In this document: positions 56,311-64,000 of the stretch, one piece after another
Layout: every line of letters begins with the position of its first letter
Numbering within the stretch: the first letter of the stretch is position 1
From: Marinifilum sp. D714
GTDB taxonomy: Bacteria > Bacteroidota > Bacteroidia > Bacteroidales > Marinifilaceae
Direction of reading: 5' to 3'
Assembly: GCF_030851345.1 (NCBI RefSeq)
Contig: NZ_JALPNU010000003.1
Span: 124,001-188,000 of the forward strand
DNA: 64,000 bases
Translations under genes and position numbers: made by a program
Notes under the pieces: generated by a model
Databases searched by the model: none
Told to the model about the DNA's origin: nothing
Seen by the model: only the letters and a program-made list of their open reading frames with translations

Positions 56311-57378
56311 ATGAATATCAAGGATAAATTATATCATTTTTTTTCCATTCGTTTGGTTCAACACTTATCATTCTGGACCGTTTTTATTCTCTTGGAATTG
56401 GGGCGTTTTGTTGATATGGAACCTAAACGTTTGTATAATGAAATCATATTTGAAAGTATACAACTACTTGCCATCGTAATTATGGTTTATTTCAATCTTC
56501 GCTTTCTGATACCAAAATTTTGGAACAAAGGAATGTATGTAAGATATATTTCACTGATTGTACTTTCTGAAATCGTAATGATCACATTCCTTAGTGTAAC
56601 TTTCTACCTCTTCCCCGATGTTCATATGAAGAAAATGCTTTACGAACATCCGGAAAGGTTGATATTACTGAACTTTTTCAAATTAAATATCTTCCTTTTG
56701 TCTACCTCTCTATTCCATTTTGTAAAAGAATGGATTGCATTAAAAGATGAAAACCTAAAGTTTACAGCCAAAGCACAGGAACAGCTCGAGGCAGAGCTGA
56801 ACTTACTTAAAGAACAGGTCAATCCGCACTTCCTTTTCAATACCTTAAACAATATCTATTCCATGAGTTTATACGATTCTGTAAAAACTCCTGAAATGAT
56901 ACTGAAGCTTAGTCAGTTGATTAGCTACATGCTTTATGAATGTAAAGATGAAAAGGTGAATCTGGAAAAAGAGGTTCAGTTCATTAACAATTATATCGAA
57001 TTGGAATCACTGCGTGTTGAGGATACTGCCAATATCAATCTGAATATTATGGGTGAAGATCAGGATTATAAAGTTCCTCCATTACTGTTTATTCCACTAA
57101 TCGAGAATGCATTCAAACATGGCATCCATAGCGAATCCGAGAAAGCGGAAATCAACATCGATTTGCGCTTTTACACAGATAAAATTGAACTGAAAATTGT
57201 AAACCCGATGGATCCCGATCAGCCTAAAAATGAAAAACCTGGTGGCCTGGGAATCGAAAATGTGAAAAAGAGATTAAATTTATTGTATCCTAAAAATCAC
57301 AGCTTTATTATAACTGCAAACGAGACACATTATCAAACATTGGTCTGTATCACTTTAAACAAGGAATATGAAGATTAA
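56311..57378 (+). CDS. LytS-type sensor histidine kinase
   Basis: The 355-residue kinase has four membrane segments (about 18-32, 48-66, 79-101 and 118-138) with almost no extracytoplasmic domain, so it probably senses within the membrane. A coiled coil precedes the His_kinase domain with phospho-acceptor H173 in NPHFLFNTLNNIYSM, and a HATPase domain follows (LFIPLIENAFKHG and GGLGIENVKKRL). It overlaps the regulator gene by 11 bp. Its divergent position relative to the RND operon suggests it controls that pump in response to membrane stress or a substrate. That is inference. Confidence 0.93.
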   Translation: MNIKDKLYHFFSIRLVQHLSFWTVFILLELGRFVDMEPKRLYNEIIFESIQLLAIVIMVYFNLRFLIPKFWNKGMYVRYISLIVLSEIVMITFLSVTFYLFPDVHMKKMLYEHPERLILLNFFKLNIFLLSTSLFHFVKEWIALKDENLKFTAKAQEQLEAELNLLKEQVNPHFLFNTLNNIYSMSLYDSVKTPEMILKLSQLISYMLYECKDEKVNLEKEVQFINNYIELESLRVEDTANINLNIMGEDQDYKVPPLLFIPLIENAFKHGIHSESEKAEINIDLRFYTDKIELKIVNPMDPDQPKNEKPGGLGIENVKKRLNLLYPKNHSFIITANETHYQTLVCITLNKEYED

Positions 57379-58096
57379 ATGCATAATCGTAGATGATGAA
57401 GTTCACGCAAGAAAGGTGTTGGAAAAATTTATTTCTGATATTCCTCACCTGAAACTTGTAAAGTCGTGTAAAAATGCACTGGAAGCCATGCAGGTATTAA
57501 ACAATCAGGATATCGATGCAATGTTTCTGGATATTAATATGCCGAAAGTGACAGGCTTGAGTTTCCTGGAAAATTTAAGACATCCTCCTGCGGTAGTAAT
57601 TACCACTGCTTATAGAGAATATGCTGTAGAAGCTTTCGATCTGGATGTAATTGACTATTTACACAAACCCATTCCTTTTCCAAGGTTTTTAAAAGCTATC
57701 TCTAAAATTGAAGAAAAATTAAAGTCAAAAACAGAACAAACTCTAATTTCTTCAACACTGGATACAAACAGGCAGGAAGAGTTCATATTTATCAAGGCAG
57801 ATAAAAAAACAATCAAATTAAATTTTGATGATATTGTTTACATCGAGGGATTAGGTGATTACATTAAAATTCACGTTAAAAAGAAGACCATTATAAGTAA
57901 GTTAACGATCAAAAAAATGGAAGAATTACTTCCGTCAGATATTTTTCCTCGCATCCATAAGTCATTTATCATTTCTCTAAAAAATATAGTGGCGATTGAA
58001 GGAAATCAAATTGAAATTGGAGACACGAAAATACCTATTGGACAGATTTACCGCAAATCTTTCATGGATATTATTAATTCTTTTCTTAAAAAATAA
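57368..58096 (+). CDS. LytTR-family response regulator
   Basis: The 242-residue regulator has a receiver domain with D9 and D10, phospho-acceptor D55 in MFLDINMPKVTG, and Lys in YLHKPIPF. The LytTR DNA-binding domain (about 138-240) contains IVYIEGLGDYIKIHVKKKTI and FPRIHKSFIISL. It is the partner of the overlapping kinase gene. Likely targets are the divergent RND operon and its own promoter. Confidence 0.94.
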   Translation: MKIKCIIVDDEVHARKVLEKFISDIPHLKLVKSCKNALEAMQVLNNQDIDAMFLDINMPKVTGLSFLENLRHPPAVVITTAYREYAVEAFDLDVIDYLHKPIPFPRFLKAISKIEEKLKSKTEQTLISSTLDTNRQEEFIFIKADKKTIKLNFDDIVYIEGLGDYIKIHVKKKTIISKLTIKKMEELLPSDIFPRIHKSFIISLKNIVAIEGNQIEIGDTKIPIGQIYRKSFMDIINSFLKK

Positions 58097-58114
58097 TTAT
58101 CGTATTTATCAAAT

Positions 58115-58152
58115 GAAAAAAGCAGATTTGTATAAACAAACCTGCTTTTTTC
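58115..58152. terminator. Bidirectional terminator between the LytTR regulator and the Wzc-like gene
   Basis: AAAAAAGCAGATTTG (58116-58130) pairs with CAAACCTGCTTTTTT (58137-58151) with one mismatch. It has T-runs on both strands between convergent genes. Confidence 0.8.
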
Positions 58153-58170
58153 ATTTCATTTTCATCACCA

Positions 58171-60567
58171 TTATGTTGCCCTCTTTAACACATGAATATT
58201 ATCACTATAATATCCTTTATCATATGGTTGCCTACCAAATAAGAATTTGTTATACTTAAAATCATTTAACAGCAACTTTGCATTATTTACCGTGCCTTTT
58301 TCCACCAACTTATTTATAAATTCTACCTGATCTTTTCTGCTGAATCTGTGTCTTAAAACAAATAGGTTTATATCAGCATATTTACCAGAAAGTAATCCAT
58401 CGGTTACGGCCGATACCGGAGCATTATCCATGACAATGTAATTGTAACGACTTTTAAGTGTTTCTATAAATTTACTAAACCTACCATTAGTCATAAGTTC
58501 GGCTGGATTAATTGGCAATGGTCCTGCAGGAATAAAACTTAGATTATCAACTTGTGTTGGGTATATAATATCTTTAAAGTTATCCTTATCTTCTAAATAA
58601 CTACTCATTCCAGAGGAACCACAAACACCAAAAGTTTTGCTCAATTTAGGTTTACGCATATCCGTTTCTACAAGAATTACATTGCGGTGATTCATAGCCA
58701 GAATTGCTGCAAGATTTACACTAACAAATGACTTACCTTCTCCCGAAATTACAGATTGAACTGAGATTATCTTTTGTGTATGATCAGCTAATAAATTTTC
58801 CATATCTGTTCTCAGACTTCTAAATGATTCAGTTATCTCAGCCAGAGGACGTTTTGCAACCAAAACCTCATTTTTGTGTTTATTGTGGGTTATGAAGCCT
58901 AAAACCGGCAGCTTTGTTACCTTTTCAAGTTCATAAATACTGCCAATGGTATTATTAAAAAAATAAGCAGTTTTTAAAAATAGAAATGGTAATGATACAC
59001 CTAGAACCAAGCCGATCAGAATATTTAAAAGTGTATTCGGTCCTACTTTTTTCACCGATAGTAAAGAAGCCTGATCTATAATTTGAGAATTAGAAACGTT
59101 AGATGCAATAGTTAATTCCGCTTCAGCCCTCGCTTTAAGTAAAAAATTATATAAATCGTTATTCAAATCATACCTTCTTTTAATATTTATAAACTTTTTT
59201 TCAATTTTGGGTAGGCCAGCAATTAGTTTTTTCTGATCATTAAGGCGTTTTTCTATACTTTTTAAATCTCTTGCAGAGTTAATCAGTAAATTTGCCAGAT
59301 TTTCTTTCAAGCTTTGTTTCGTATGCCTAATTTCCTTTTCCAAAACCAACATATTTGGTTCGTTTTCTTTTGCACTATAAGATAACACTTCTCTTTTGCC
59401 AGTTAAATCTGCTAACTTCAAGACAAGGTTATTTAAAATCGGATCGGTTATATCAACTACAGAAGGCACTATCATTGTTTTAATTCCATAGTCACCTTCA
59501 AATTCATTTTGCAAGTTGCGATCCACTTTCTCAAAATGGGTACTATTATTTAAATATTTATTTAAACTTTTATAATAATTTAGTTTCCTTTCTGCAATTG
59601 AATACTCATTTTCAAGCTTCTTCAAGTCCGAACTAATTAACCTAGACTCCTGTTCCAAATTCAGGCTCTTATTTTGCGATTGAAAATCACTAAACTGATG
59701 TCCGGTTTGGTTTAAAGAATCAGTTACATCTTCTAGTTGGGTATCGATAAACCTTATCATGTTGCTTGAAATTCTGTTCTTTTCAGTCAACTCATATTCG
59801 ATATACACTTTACTTAATTCATTAACAAAATCAACCACTCTTTTAGGGTGGACTCCCCTCATTTTTATAGCAATAAGATTACCGGATAAATCTTGTAGCG
59901 ATACATCCAGAGAAGATAATAGATTCAAACTAAGACTATCTAAGTCATTAAAAACAAGACAATACTCTACCCCTGTTGGTACAATCAAATCTGGTCTAAG
60001 ATCAAGAGTAAACGCAAAATATTCATTTTCGAATGGTTCTCCGAACCTACCTTTTTGCAGAATAGCATCCATTTTTTCATTCGCATCAATTCTAACGAGA
60101 AATTCTTCTTCGGAAAGCATTGTAATACAAATAGGAACACCTTTGGGATTAAATGAGTTTAATATTTCAGTTACCGTAAATGGCTCATTACCATAAAGGT
60201 CAACTTCGTAAAACAACATTTTTTGAAACCAGGAAGTTTTCCAATTTAAATTTTGTATTACCCTATTAGTTAGCAAATTAGATTTCAAGACTCCAATATG
60301 ATCTTGAATATTACTGCGAGTAAAGTTTCTTTCACTATCAAAGAATTCTTTTCCATGTAGGTTATTTGATTCATTTTGTACCAATATGGTGCTCTGAGCT
60401 TCAAACTTAGATGGCGAATAATAACTATAAGTATAAGCAGAAACCATACCTAGAATACCAAAGATTGCCAACCAATACCACTTTGACAAAATATTATTCC
60501 GAAATGCCATTATTCGATTCTTTTCCTCAAATACCATTTTTTCTATAAAATTATCTGAGTCGGACAT
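58171..60567 (-). CDS. Wzc-type polysaccharide co-polymerase with BY-kinase domain
   Basis: This 798-residue inner-membrane protein controls the chain length and export of an extracellular polysaccharide. The N-terminal membrane helix (about 31-48, WLAIFGILGMVSAYTYSYY) opens a Wzz domain. A long periplasmic coiled coil (about 255-480) follows, then a second membrane helix (about 510-530). The cytoplasmic tyrosine kinase has Walker A with K612 in ISGEGKSFVS, Walker A' VETDMRKPKL and Walker B YIVMDNAP. The C-terminus carries a short tyrosine cluster (YDKGYYSD), the expected autophosphorylation sites. The cognate Wza export protein is not in the window. It is the last gene of the visible EPS locus. 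Confidence 0.93.
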   Translation of the reverse strand: MSDSDNFIEKMVFEEKNRIMAFRNNILSKWYWLAIFGILGMVSAYTYSYYSPSKFEAQSTILVQNESNNLHGKEFFDSERNFTRSNIQDHIGVLKSNLLTNRVIQNLNWKTSWFQKMLFYEVDLYGNEPFTVTEILNSFNPKGVPICITMLSEEEFLVRIDANEKMDAILQKGRFGEPFENEYFAFTLDLRPDLIVPTGVEYCLVFNDLDSLSLNLLSSLDVSLQDLSGNLIAIKMRGVHPKRVVDFVNELSKVYIEYELTEKNRISSNMIRFIDTQLEDVTDSLNQTGHQFSDFQSQNKSLNLEQESRLISSDLKKLENEYSIAERKLNYYKSLNKYLNNSTHFEKVDRNLQNEFEGDYGIKTMIVPSVVDITDPILNNLVLKLADLTGKREVLSYSAKENEPNMLVLEKEIRHTKQSLKENLANLLINSARDLKSIEKRLNDQKKLIAGLPKIEKKFINIKRRYDLNNDLYNFLLKARAEAELTIASNVSNSQIIDQASLLSVKKVGPNTLLNILIGLVLGVSLPFLFLKTAYFFNNTIGSIYELEKVTKLPVLGFITHNKHKNEVLVAKRPLAEITESFRSLRTDMENLLADHTQKIISVQSVISGEGKSFVSVNLAAILAMNHRNVILVETDMRKPKLSKTFGVCGSSGMSSYLEDKDNFKDIIYPTQVDNLSFIPAGPLPINPAELMTNGRFSKFIETLKSRYNYIVMDNAPVSAVTDGLLSGKYADINLFVLRHRFSRKDQVEFINKLVEKGTVNNAKLLLNDFKYNKFLFGRQPYDKGYYSDNIHVLKRAT

Positions 60568-60659
60568 GATTTTTATTTTTTGTTAAAACTCAATTTATAA
60601 CAGGAGGTATATTAAGCTAATTATTTAATTTAAGGAGTTTTATTCAGAATACCTTTATT

Positions 60660-61790
60660 TTATTTACTGAACACTCTTTTAGTTACAATATTCTTGATGG
60701 CCATATAAAGGTATTTTAGATCGGTAGACACAGGATTTTTAAGATATTCTTTAATGTACTTCTTTTCGGATTGTTGGATCTCATCAAGTGTTTCCGGCAT
60801 ATCAGCATAAAAAGGAGGAATAATTCCTGGGCAGACTAATTTTCTAAGCTCCCTAAGTTCCTCATCATATAAAGATAAATACCGCTTACTAATAGGCCGA
60901 ACTCCTACTAATTTCATTTCTCCTTTTAATAGGTTTATTAAGTTAGGAATTTCATCAATCCAGAATTTGCGAAGAATTTTTCCAAGTGGAGTAACACGGA
61001 TATCATTACAAATCTTCCCTCCCTTGGCCAGGCTGTTTTTTTTGATAAAATAATCCTGTAAATATTCTGAAAAAGGTACCATTGTTCTTAGTTTGTATAC
61101 GAATATTTCCTTTCCACCTTTTCCTATACGCCTCATCTTAAACAATAAACCATAAGACGAATATTTATCGAAAACAGGCACCTTACGTTTTTTTGCAAGT
61201 AAGTAGGTATAATCACCGCATTCATATTCCGATTCCAGCTCATATCCACTGGCAAATAAGCGTCCAATTATCTCTAACCTACGCAACGATCTGTTTTTGC
61301 CTTTTGTTAGAAAGAAATATAGTTTGCGTGTAATGGATAATTTTGGAAAAACCCTTCGATAAATAAAATAGATCGCATATCTAATCTGATTTAAAGGAAA
61401 TGGAGATGAATTTAATACCTTTTCTTCAACTTTCTCCTGATCCTCAAAACGGCAAATAAAACTACCTCCATCGTCAAGCTTAGAATTTATAGAGCCAAAA
61501 AACTCATTGATGCTAATCATGTTATTAATTGGTTCTATGCTAGCCAATAATTTATAATTCTTCCCTGTTAACTTACTTATATCTTCAAAGTTTCTCGAAC
61601 TTATTAGAATGTGTCTTGAGTTATAGCGATTAAAATATTTACTGATAAAATTGAATCCATTATTGCCAATTTCCTTTGCAAGATCACTATAGTTATTACG
61701 ATAGATTGTGAACTTGTGAGATGTTCTATTGGATTGTATATATCTTTCAATCTTTATAAACTTGTCAACTACTTTATACTCTTCATTCAT
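60660..61790 (-). CDS. Sugar transferase with atypical soluble N-terminal domain
   Basis: The C-terminal part (about 215-376) is the bacterial sugar transferase domain that puts the first sugar phosphate on undecaprenyl phosphate. Its motifs are RRIGKGGKEIFVYKLRTM, NDIRVTPLGKILRKFWIDEIPNL, VGVRPIS and CPGIIPPF. Oddly, the hydrophobic re-entrant helix that normally precedes RVGxxG is absent: residues 200-215 are KKRKVPVFDKYSSYGL. The N-terminal 200 residues have no membrane segments and resemble the C-terminal half of a class I methyltransferase (SKLDDGGSFICRF, then a strand pair near 183-200). The resemblance is by eye. It lies in the EPS locus before the Wzc-like gene. Confidence 0.82.
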   Translation of the reverse strand: MNEEYKVVDKFIKIERYIQSNRTSHKFTIYRNNYSDLAKEIGNNGFNFISKYFNRYNSRHILISSRNFEDISKLTGKNYKLLASIEPINNMISINEFFGSINSKLDDGGSFICRFEDQEKVEEKVLNSSPFPLNQIRYAIYFIYRRVFPKLSITRKLYFFLTKGKNRSLRRLEIIGRLFASGYELESEYECGDYTYLLAKKRKVPVFDKYSSYGLLFKMRRIGKGGKEIFVYKLRTMVPFSEYLQDYFIKKNSLAKGGKICNDIRVTPLGKILRKFWIDEIPNLINLLKGEMKLVGVRPISKRYLSLYDEELRELRKLVCPGIIPPFYADMPETLDEIQQSEKKYIKEYLKNPVSTDLKYLYMAIKNIVTKRVFSK

Positions 61791-61903
61791 AACAATCAGG
61801 ATTTAGAGTCAATTAGAAATTGAAATCTACAGTAAAGTCACTATTCCAGTATTAAACAAACAGTTCAATCAGTACAATATGTTTGTCATTATAAAAGGAT
61901 GTC

Positions 61904-62728
61904 TTAGATTTTTCGAAATCGAATCAACCCTTTCTTTAAAGGATTTTTAAGAGTTTGGAAAATGAGTTCCTTGCACCAAGCATAGTTTAAGTCATTCCAT
62001 CTTTGGGGGTGGAAAGTCATCATAATTTGATTTGGCAATTCATTATTATCGAGTGCTTTAATGATGCTAAAAGAGGATTTATAAACCATTCCATTCGCAT
62101 TCCATATTTTCTGATATTTTTTTACTTTATCTCTTACACTTACATTGAATCCATTCCAGCACCTACCAGTATCCGTTAAATAAAATACTTTGCTAAAGTC
62201 AATATCAAAATATGGTTCTCCTATAATTCCAAAAGCTGAATAATGAAATTTCTTCCACAAATCTTTACTATCGTATACGGACGTGGGACTTCCATGCATA
62301 CATATTGTTTCTACAGGAACAATACATCTTAATCGGTTCAACTGATTTTTAAAATCCAATAATGCAAGATCCAAAATATCACTTGAATTATTTTCATGAT
62401 GAAGCGACAGAGCAACTTTAGCAACAACTGCCAAGTTCTCATAATGATAACCTATTTCGTGTCCTAGGTTCGAAATTTCCTTTATTATTCTTTCATCCCA
62501 GCTCCCCCTAACAGATCGAAAATAATAACTCCCTTTTATGCCCAAATTAGATTGAATACGAGCAAATCTCAATGAATTTTCAGGTAATTTATCTACATCA
62601 TTCCGCAGAATTACTACTTTTTGCTGAGGACTTTTTAAATAGTCACAGAATGGTTGAAACTGATAACCTTTTTCCTCAAATTTTGCAAGTAGTTTCAGGT
62701 ATGTATCTATAGTAAAGTCGAATTGCAA
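61904..62728 (-). CDS. Polysaccharide deacetylase-like protein
   Basis: This 274-residue NodB-fold enzyme is predicted to remove N-acetyl groups from a polysaccharide or lipid-linked sugar. The metal and catalytic residues are D44 and D46 in ILRNDVDK and H90/H95 in GHEIGYH. Further segments are ETICMHGSPTS and MMTFHPQRWND. There is no signal peptide, so it is cytoplasmic or uses an undecaprenyl-linked substrate. The only possible start is a TTG at 62726-62728, because an in-frame TGA lies just upstream. Similar deacetylases accompany FemAB-like proteins and Wzc in exosortase-type EPS loci. Confidence 0.83.
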   Translation of the reverse strand: MQFDFTIDTYLKLLAKFEEKGYQFQPFCDYLKSPQQKVVILRNDVDKLPENSLRFARIQSNLGIKGSYYFRSVRGSWDERIIKEISNLGHEIGYHYENLAVVAKVALSLHHENNSSDILDLALLDFKNQLNRLRCIVPVETICMHGSPTSVYDSKDLWKKFHYSAFGIIGEPYFDIDFSKVFYLTDTGRCWNGFNVSVRDKVKKYQKIWNANGMVYKSSFSIIKALDNNELPNQIMMTFHPQRWNDLNYAWCKELIFQTLKNPLKKGLIRFRKI

Positions 62729-62800
62729 AGTAAATAATCATTTACAAATAAAAAGCTCTAATTTTAAGAACAAAATAATAGTTATTAAGCCTAAATACAG

Positions 62801-63865
62801 TCATATTTTTTTAAGTAACAACTTTCGTCTCATGAAAAATGCTACTTTAACAAAGTAAAAAAGCAGAGGTTGATGTATTTTTTGATATCTACCTGGATTG
62901 TACAGCTTTCCTCCAAACCGTAATTTATTGGTCCTAACTCCGTAATCGGCATTTGGACTTCCTGCTCCTGCAAAATCATAAACTGAATAACCATTTTCTT
63001 TTCCCCATAAAAACAATTCCCAGTTTAGAAGATCATTTGCATTTTTAGAATAATACTCCTTTAGACCTCCTGCATAAGTAATATATAACACTTTCTTATA
63101 AGCTAAAACATAGCGAAAAGCAATGGTTTTGTCTTCCCAATTGGCCGTAAAAACAAGAAAGCGGGGATCAATCTGAAAATGAGCTTTGCAATTTTTAAAG
63201 AAATCGATGTTCGGACAAGGTAATTTTATCCGATTATATACTTTCAATAATATCTCATAAGTATTTCTCAGTTTACTTTCCGTCGTTTCCATCTTAACAG
63301 TCACCCCTTCTCGTATTGCTTTTCGAATGCTATGTCTTTTACTATTCTTTATATTTGACCAAATTTCTTCCTCGTCCTGATTCAAATCCAGCAAAATATT
63401 GAGATGGTCCAGATACTTGTAATTACATTTAAGAAAAACTGATTTATTGAATGAAGTATCACTCCAATTCCGAATTTGAGTAAAGAGTACTTTATCCTTA
63501 ATTAAGTCATTATATTCGTCCAAGATTAATTTCAAGACCTCCTTATCATTTTCCTCTATAAGTGGACCACCTCTTATAACGGCACGTCTCGAAAATATGC
63601 CCAAATTCCTTTTGGTTTCTTGCTGAATAACTGCCAGTAGTATTCCTTTTATTGATTCATCATCCATTACCACTATTAGAATGGGTACAAAACCTTCAGT
63701 TTCTTCAAACACAGCGTACATTTGTGGTGTTTGAAAAACATTCCCATGAGGATGATTACGAACAAATTCACTCCAGCATTTATGGTTTACCAAGCTGGCA
63801 TCATTAATTACTTTAAGCTTGGGACTACTTGTAAGGCTTTTATGTATCGTAGTATTTATCGCCAT
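62801..63865 (-). CDS. FemAB-like GNAT acyl/aminoacyl transferase
   Basis: The 354-residue protein has the double-GNAT layout of FemABX/lipid II aminoacyl transferases: WSEFVRNHPHGNVFQTPQMYAVFE (about 32-55), KRHSIRKAIREGVTV (about 181-195) and FDFAGAGSPN-like YDFAGAGSPNADYG (about 303-316). In EPS loci such proteins probably modify a polysaccharide or its anchor, and the substrate here is unknown. Its first 26 bp overlap the end of the upstream gene, so translation is probably coupled. Confidence 0.88.
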   Translation of the reverse strand: MAINTTIHKSLTSSPKLKVINDASLVNHKCWSEFVRNHPHGNVFQTPQMYAVFEETEGFVPILIVVMDDESIKGILLAVIQQETKRNLGIFSRRAVIRGGPLIEENDKEVLKLILDEYNDLIKDKVLFTQIRNWSDTSFNKSVFLKCNYKYLDHLNILLDLNQDEEEIWSNIKNSKRHSIRKAIREGVTVKMETTESKLRNTYEILLKVYNRIKLPCPNIDFFKNCKAHFQIDPRFLVFTANWEDKTIAFRYVLAYKKVLYITYAGGLKEYYSKNANDLLNWELFLWGKENGYSVYDFAGAGSPNADYGVRTNKLRFGGKLYNPGRYQKIHQPLLFYFVKVAFFMRRKLLLKKI

Positions 63866-64000
63866 TTATAATAAACCTATTAAATACATTTTTATACTCT
63901 CGAGCTATTTGCGACCACAAGTATTTTTTCTTTAAGCAATCATATGCATTCACCGCATATTCCTTCATTTTATCAGGATTTTTTGAAGCAAACTCCATTT
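63840..64000 (-). CDS. C-terminal end of a probable glycosyltransferase (partial)
   Basis: A frame open to the right edge ends at the TAA complement at 63840-63842. The last 52 residues include NPDKMKEYAVNAYDCLKKKYLW and REYKNVFNRF, the pattern of the C-terminal helix pair of GT4/GT1-type glycosyltransferases (…dpeklkemg.na...v.e.ysW...a..y..vy…). Its stop overlaps the FemAB-like start by 26 bp. The family call is from this short tail only. Confidence 0.55.
   Translation of the reverse strand, partial: MEFASKNPDKMKEYAVNAYDCLKKKYLWSQIAREYKNVFNRFIINGDKYYDT

Overview
The window comes from an AT-rich genome of the phylum Bacteroidota. The evidence is a SusC/SusD pair, TonB-dependent receptors with carboxypeptidase-like N-terminal domains, LytS/LytTR two-component pairs, weak Shine-Dalgarno sites and -7 boxes of the TAnnTTTG type. 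The gene content would fit a marine member of the Marinilabiliales/Marinifilaceae group, but that is an inference from overall character and not from a marker gene. No rRNA, tRNA or CRISPR array was recognised.

Layout. 1-4.3 kb: a repeat-rich stretch with the 3' end of a fibronectin-III-like protein, an AraC remnant, a TonB-C-domain protein, a SpoU methyltransferase and two families of structured repeats. One is a MITE-like element of about 300 bp inserted inside the other. 3.2-14 kb (minus strand): a LytTR regulator, SusD, SusC, a metzincin-type metalloprotease and a LytS-type sensor kinase, probably one nutrient-uptake unit flanked by its own regulators. 14.3-17.9 kb (plus): a cobalamin riboswitch, a BtuB-like TonB receptor and an exported CbiK-like lipoprotein. 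18-25.6 kb (minus): a nine-gene array rich in thiol/redox proteins, ending in a radical SAM protein and an aldehyde dehydrogenase, with a divergent LysR regulator. 26.7-33.4 kb (minus): monomeric isocitrate dehydrogenase, dnaX and a RelA/SpoT protein whose hydrolase site is degenerate.

33.7-45 kb: tetrapyrrole synthesis. hemD-hemL lie on the plus strand and hemA-hemC-hemB-hemE on the minus strand, so all steps from glutamyl-tRNA to coproporphyrinogen III are present. Between them lie a third MITE copy, a serine/threonine dehydratase, two hypothetical genes, a frameshifted metallophosphoesterase and a GAF histidine kinase. 45-49 kb: an SDR protein, an ABM-like protein, and a PHP-ACT-ACT fusion translationally overlapped with a protein of unknown function. 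49-58 kb: a five-gene RND efflux operon with a divergent LytS/LytTR pair. 58-64 kb (minus): the start of an exopolysaccharide locus (glycosyltransferase end, FemAB-like protein, polysaccharide deacetylase, sugar transferase, Wzc-type tyrosine kinase), cut by the right edge.

The points most worth a second look are the MITE-like family with about 10-bp target duplications, the B12-riboswitch/receptor/CbiK-lipoprotein unit, the LysR-linked redox array, the PHP-ACT fusion pair, and the membrane-helix-free sugar transferase.
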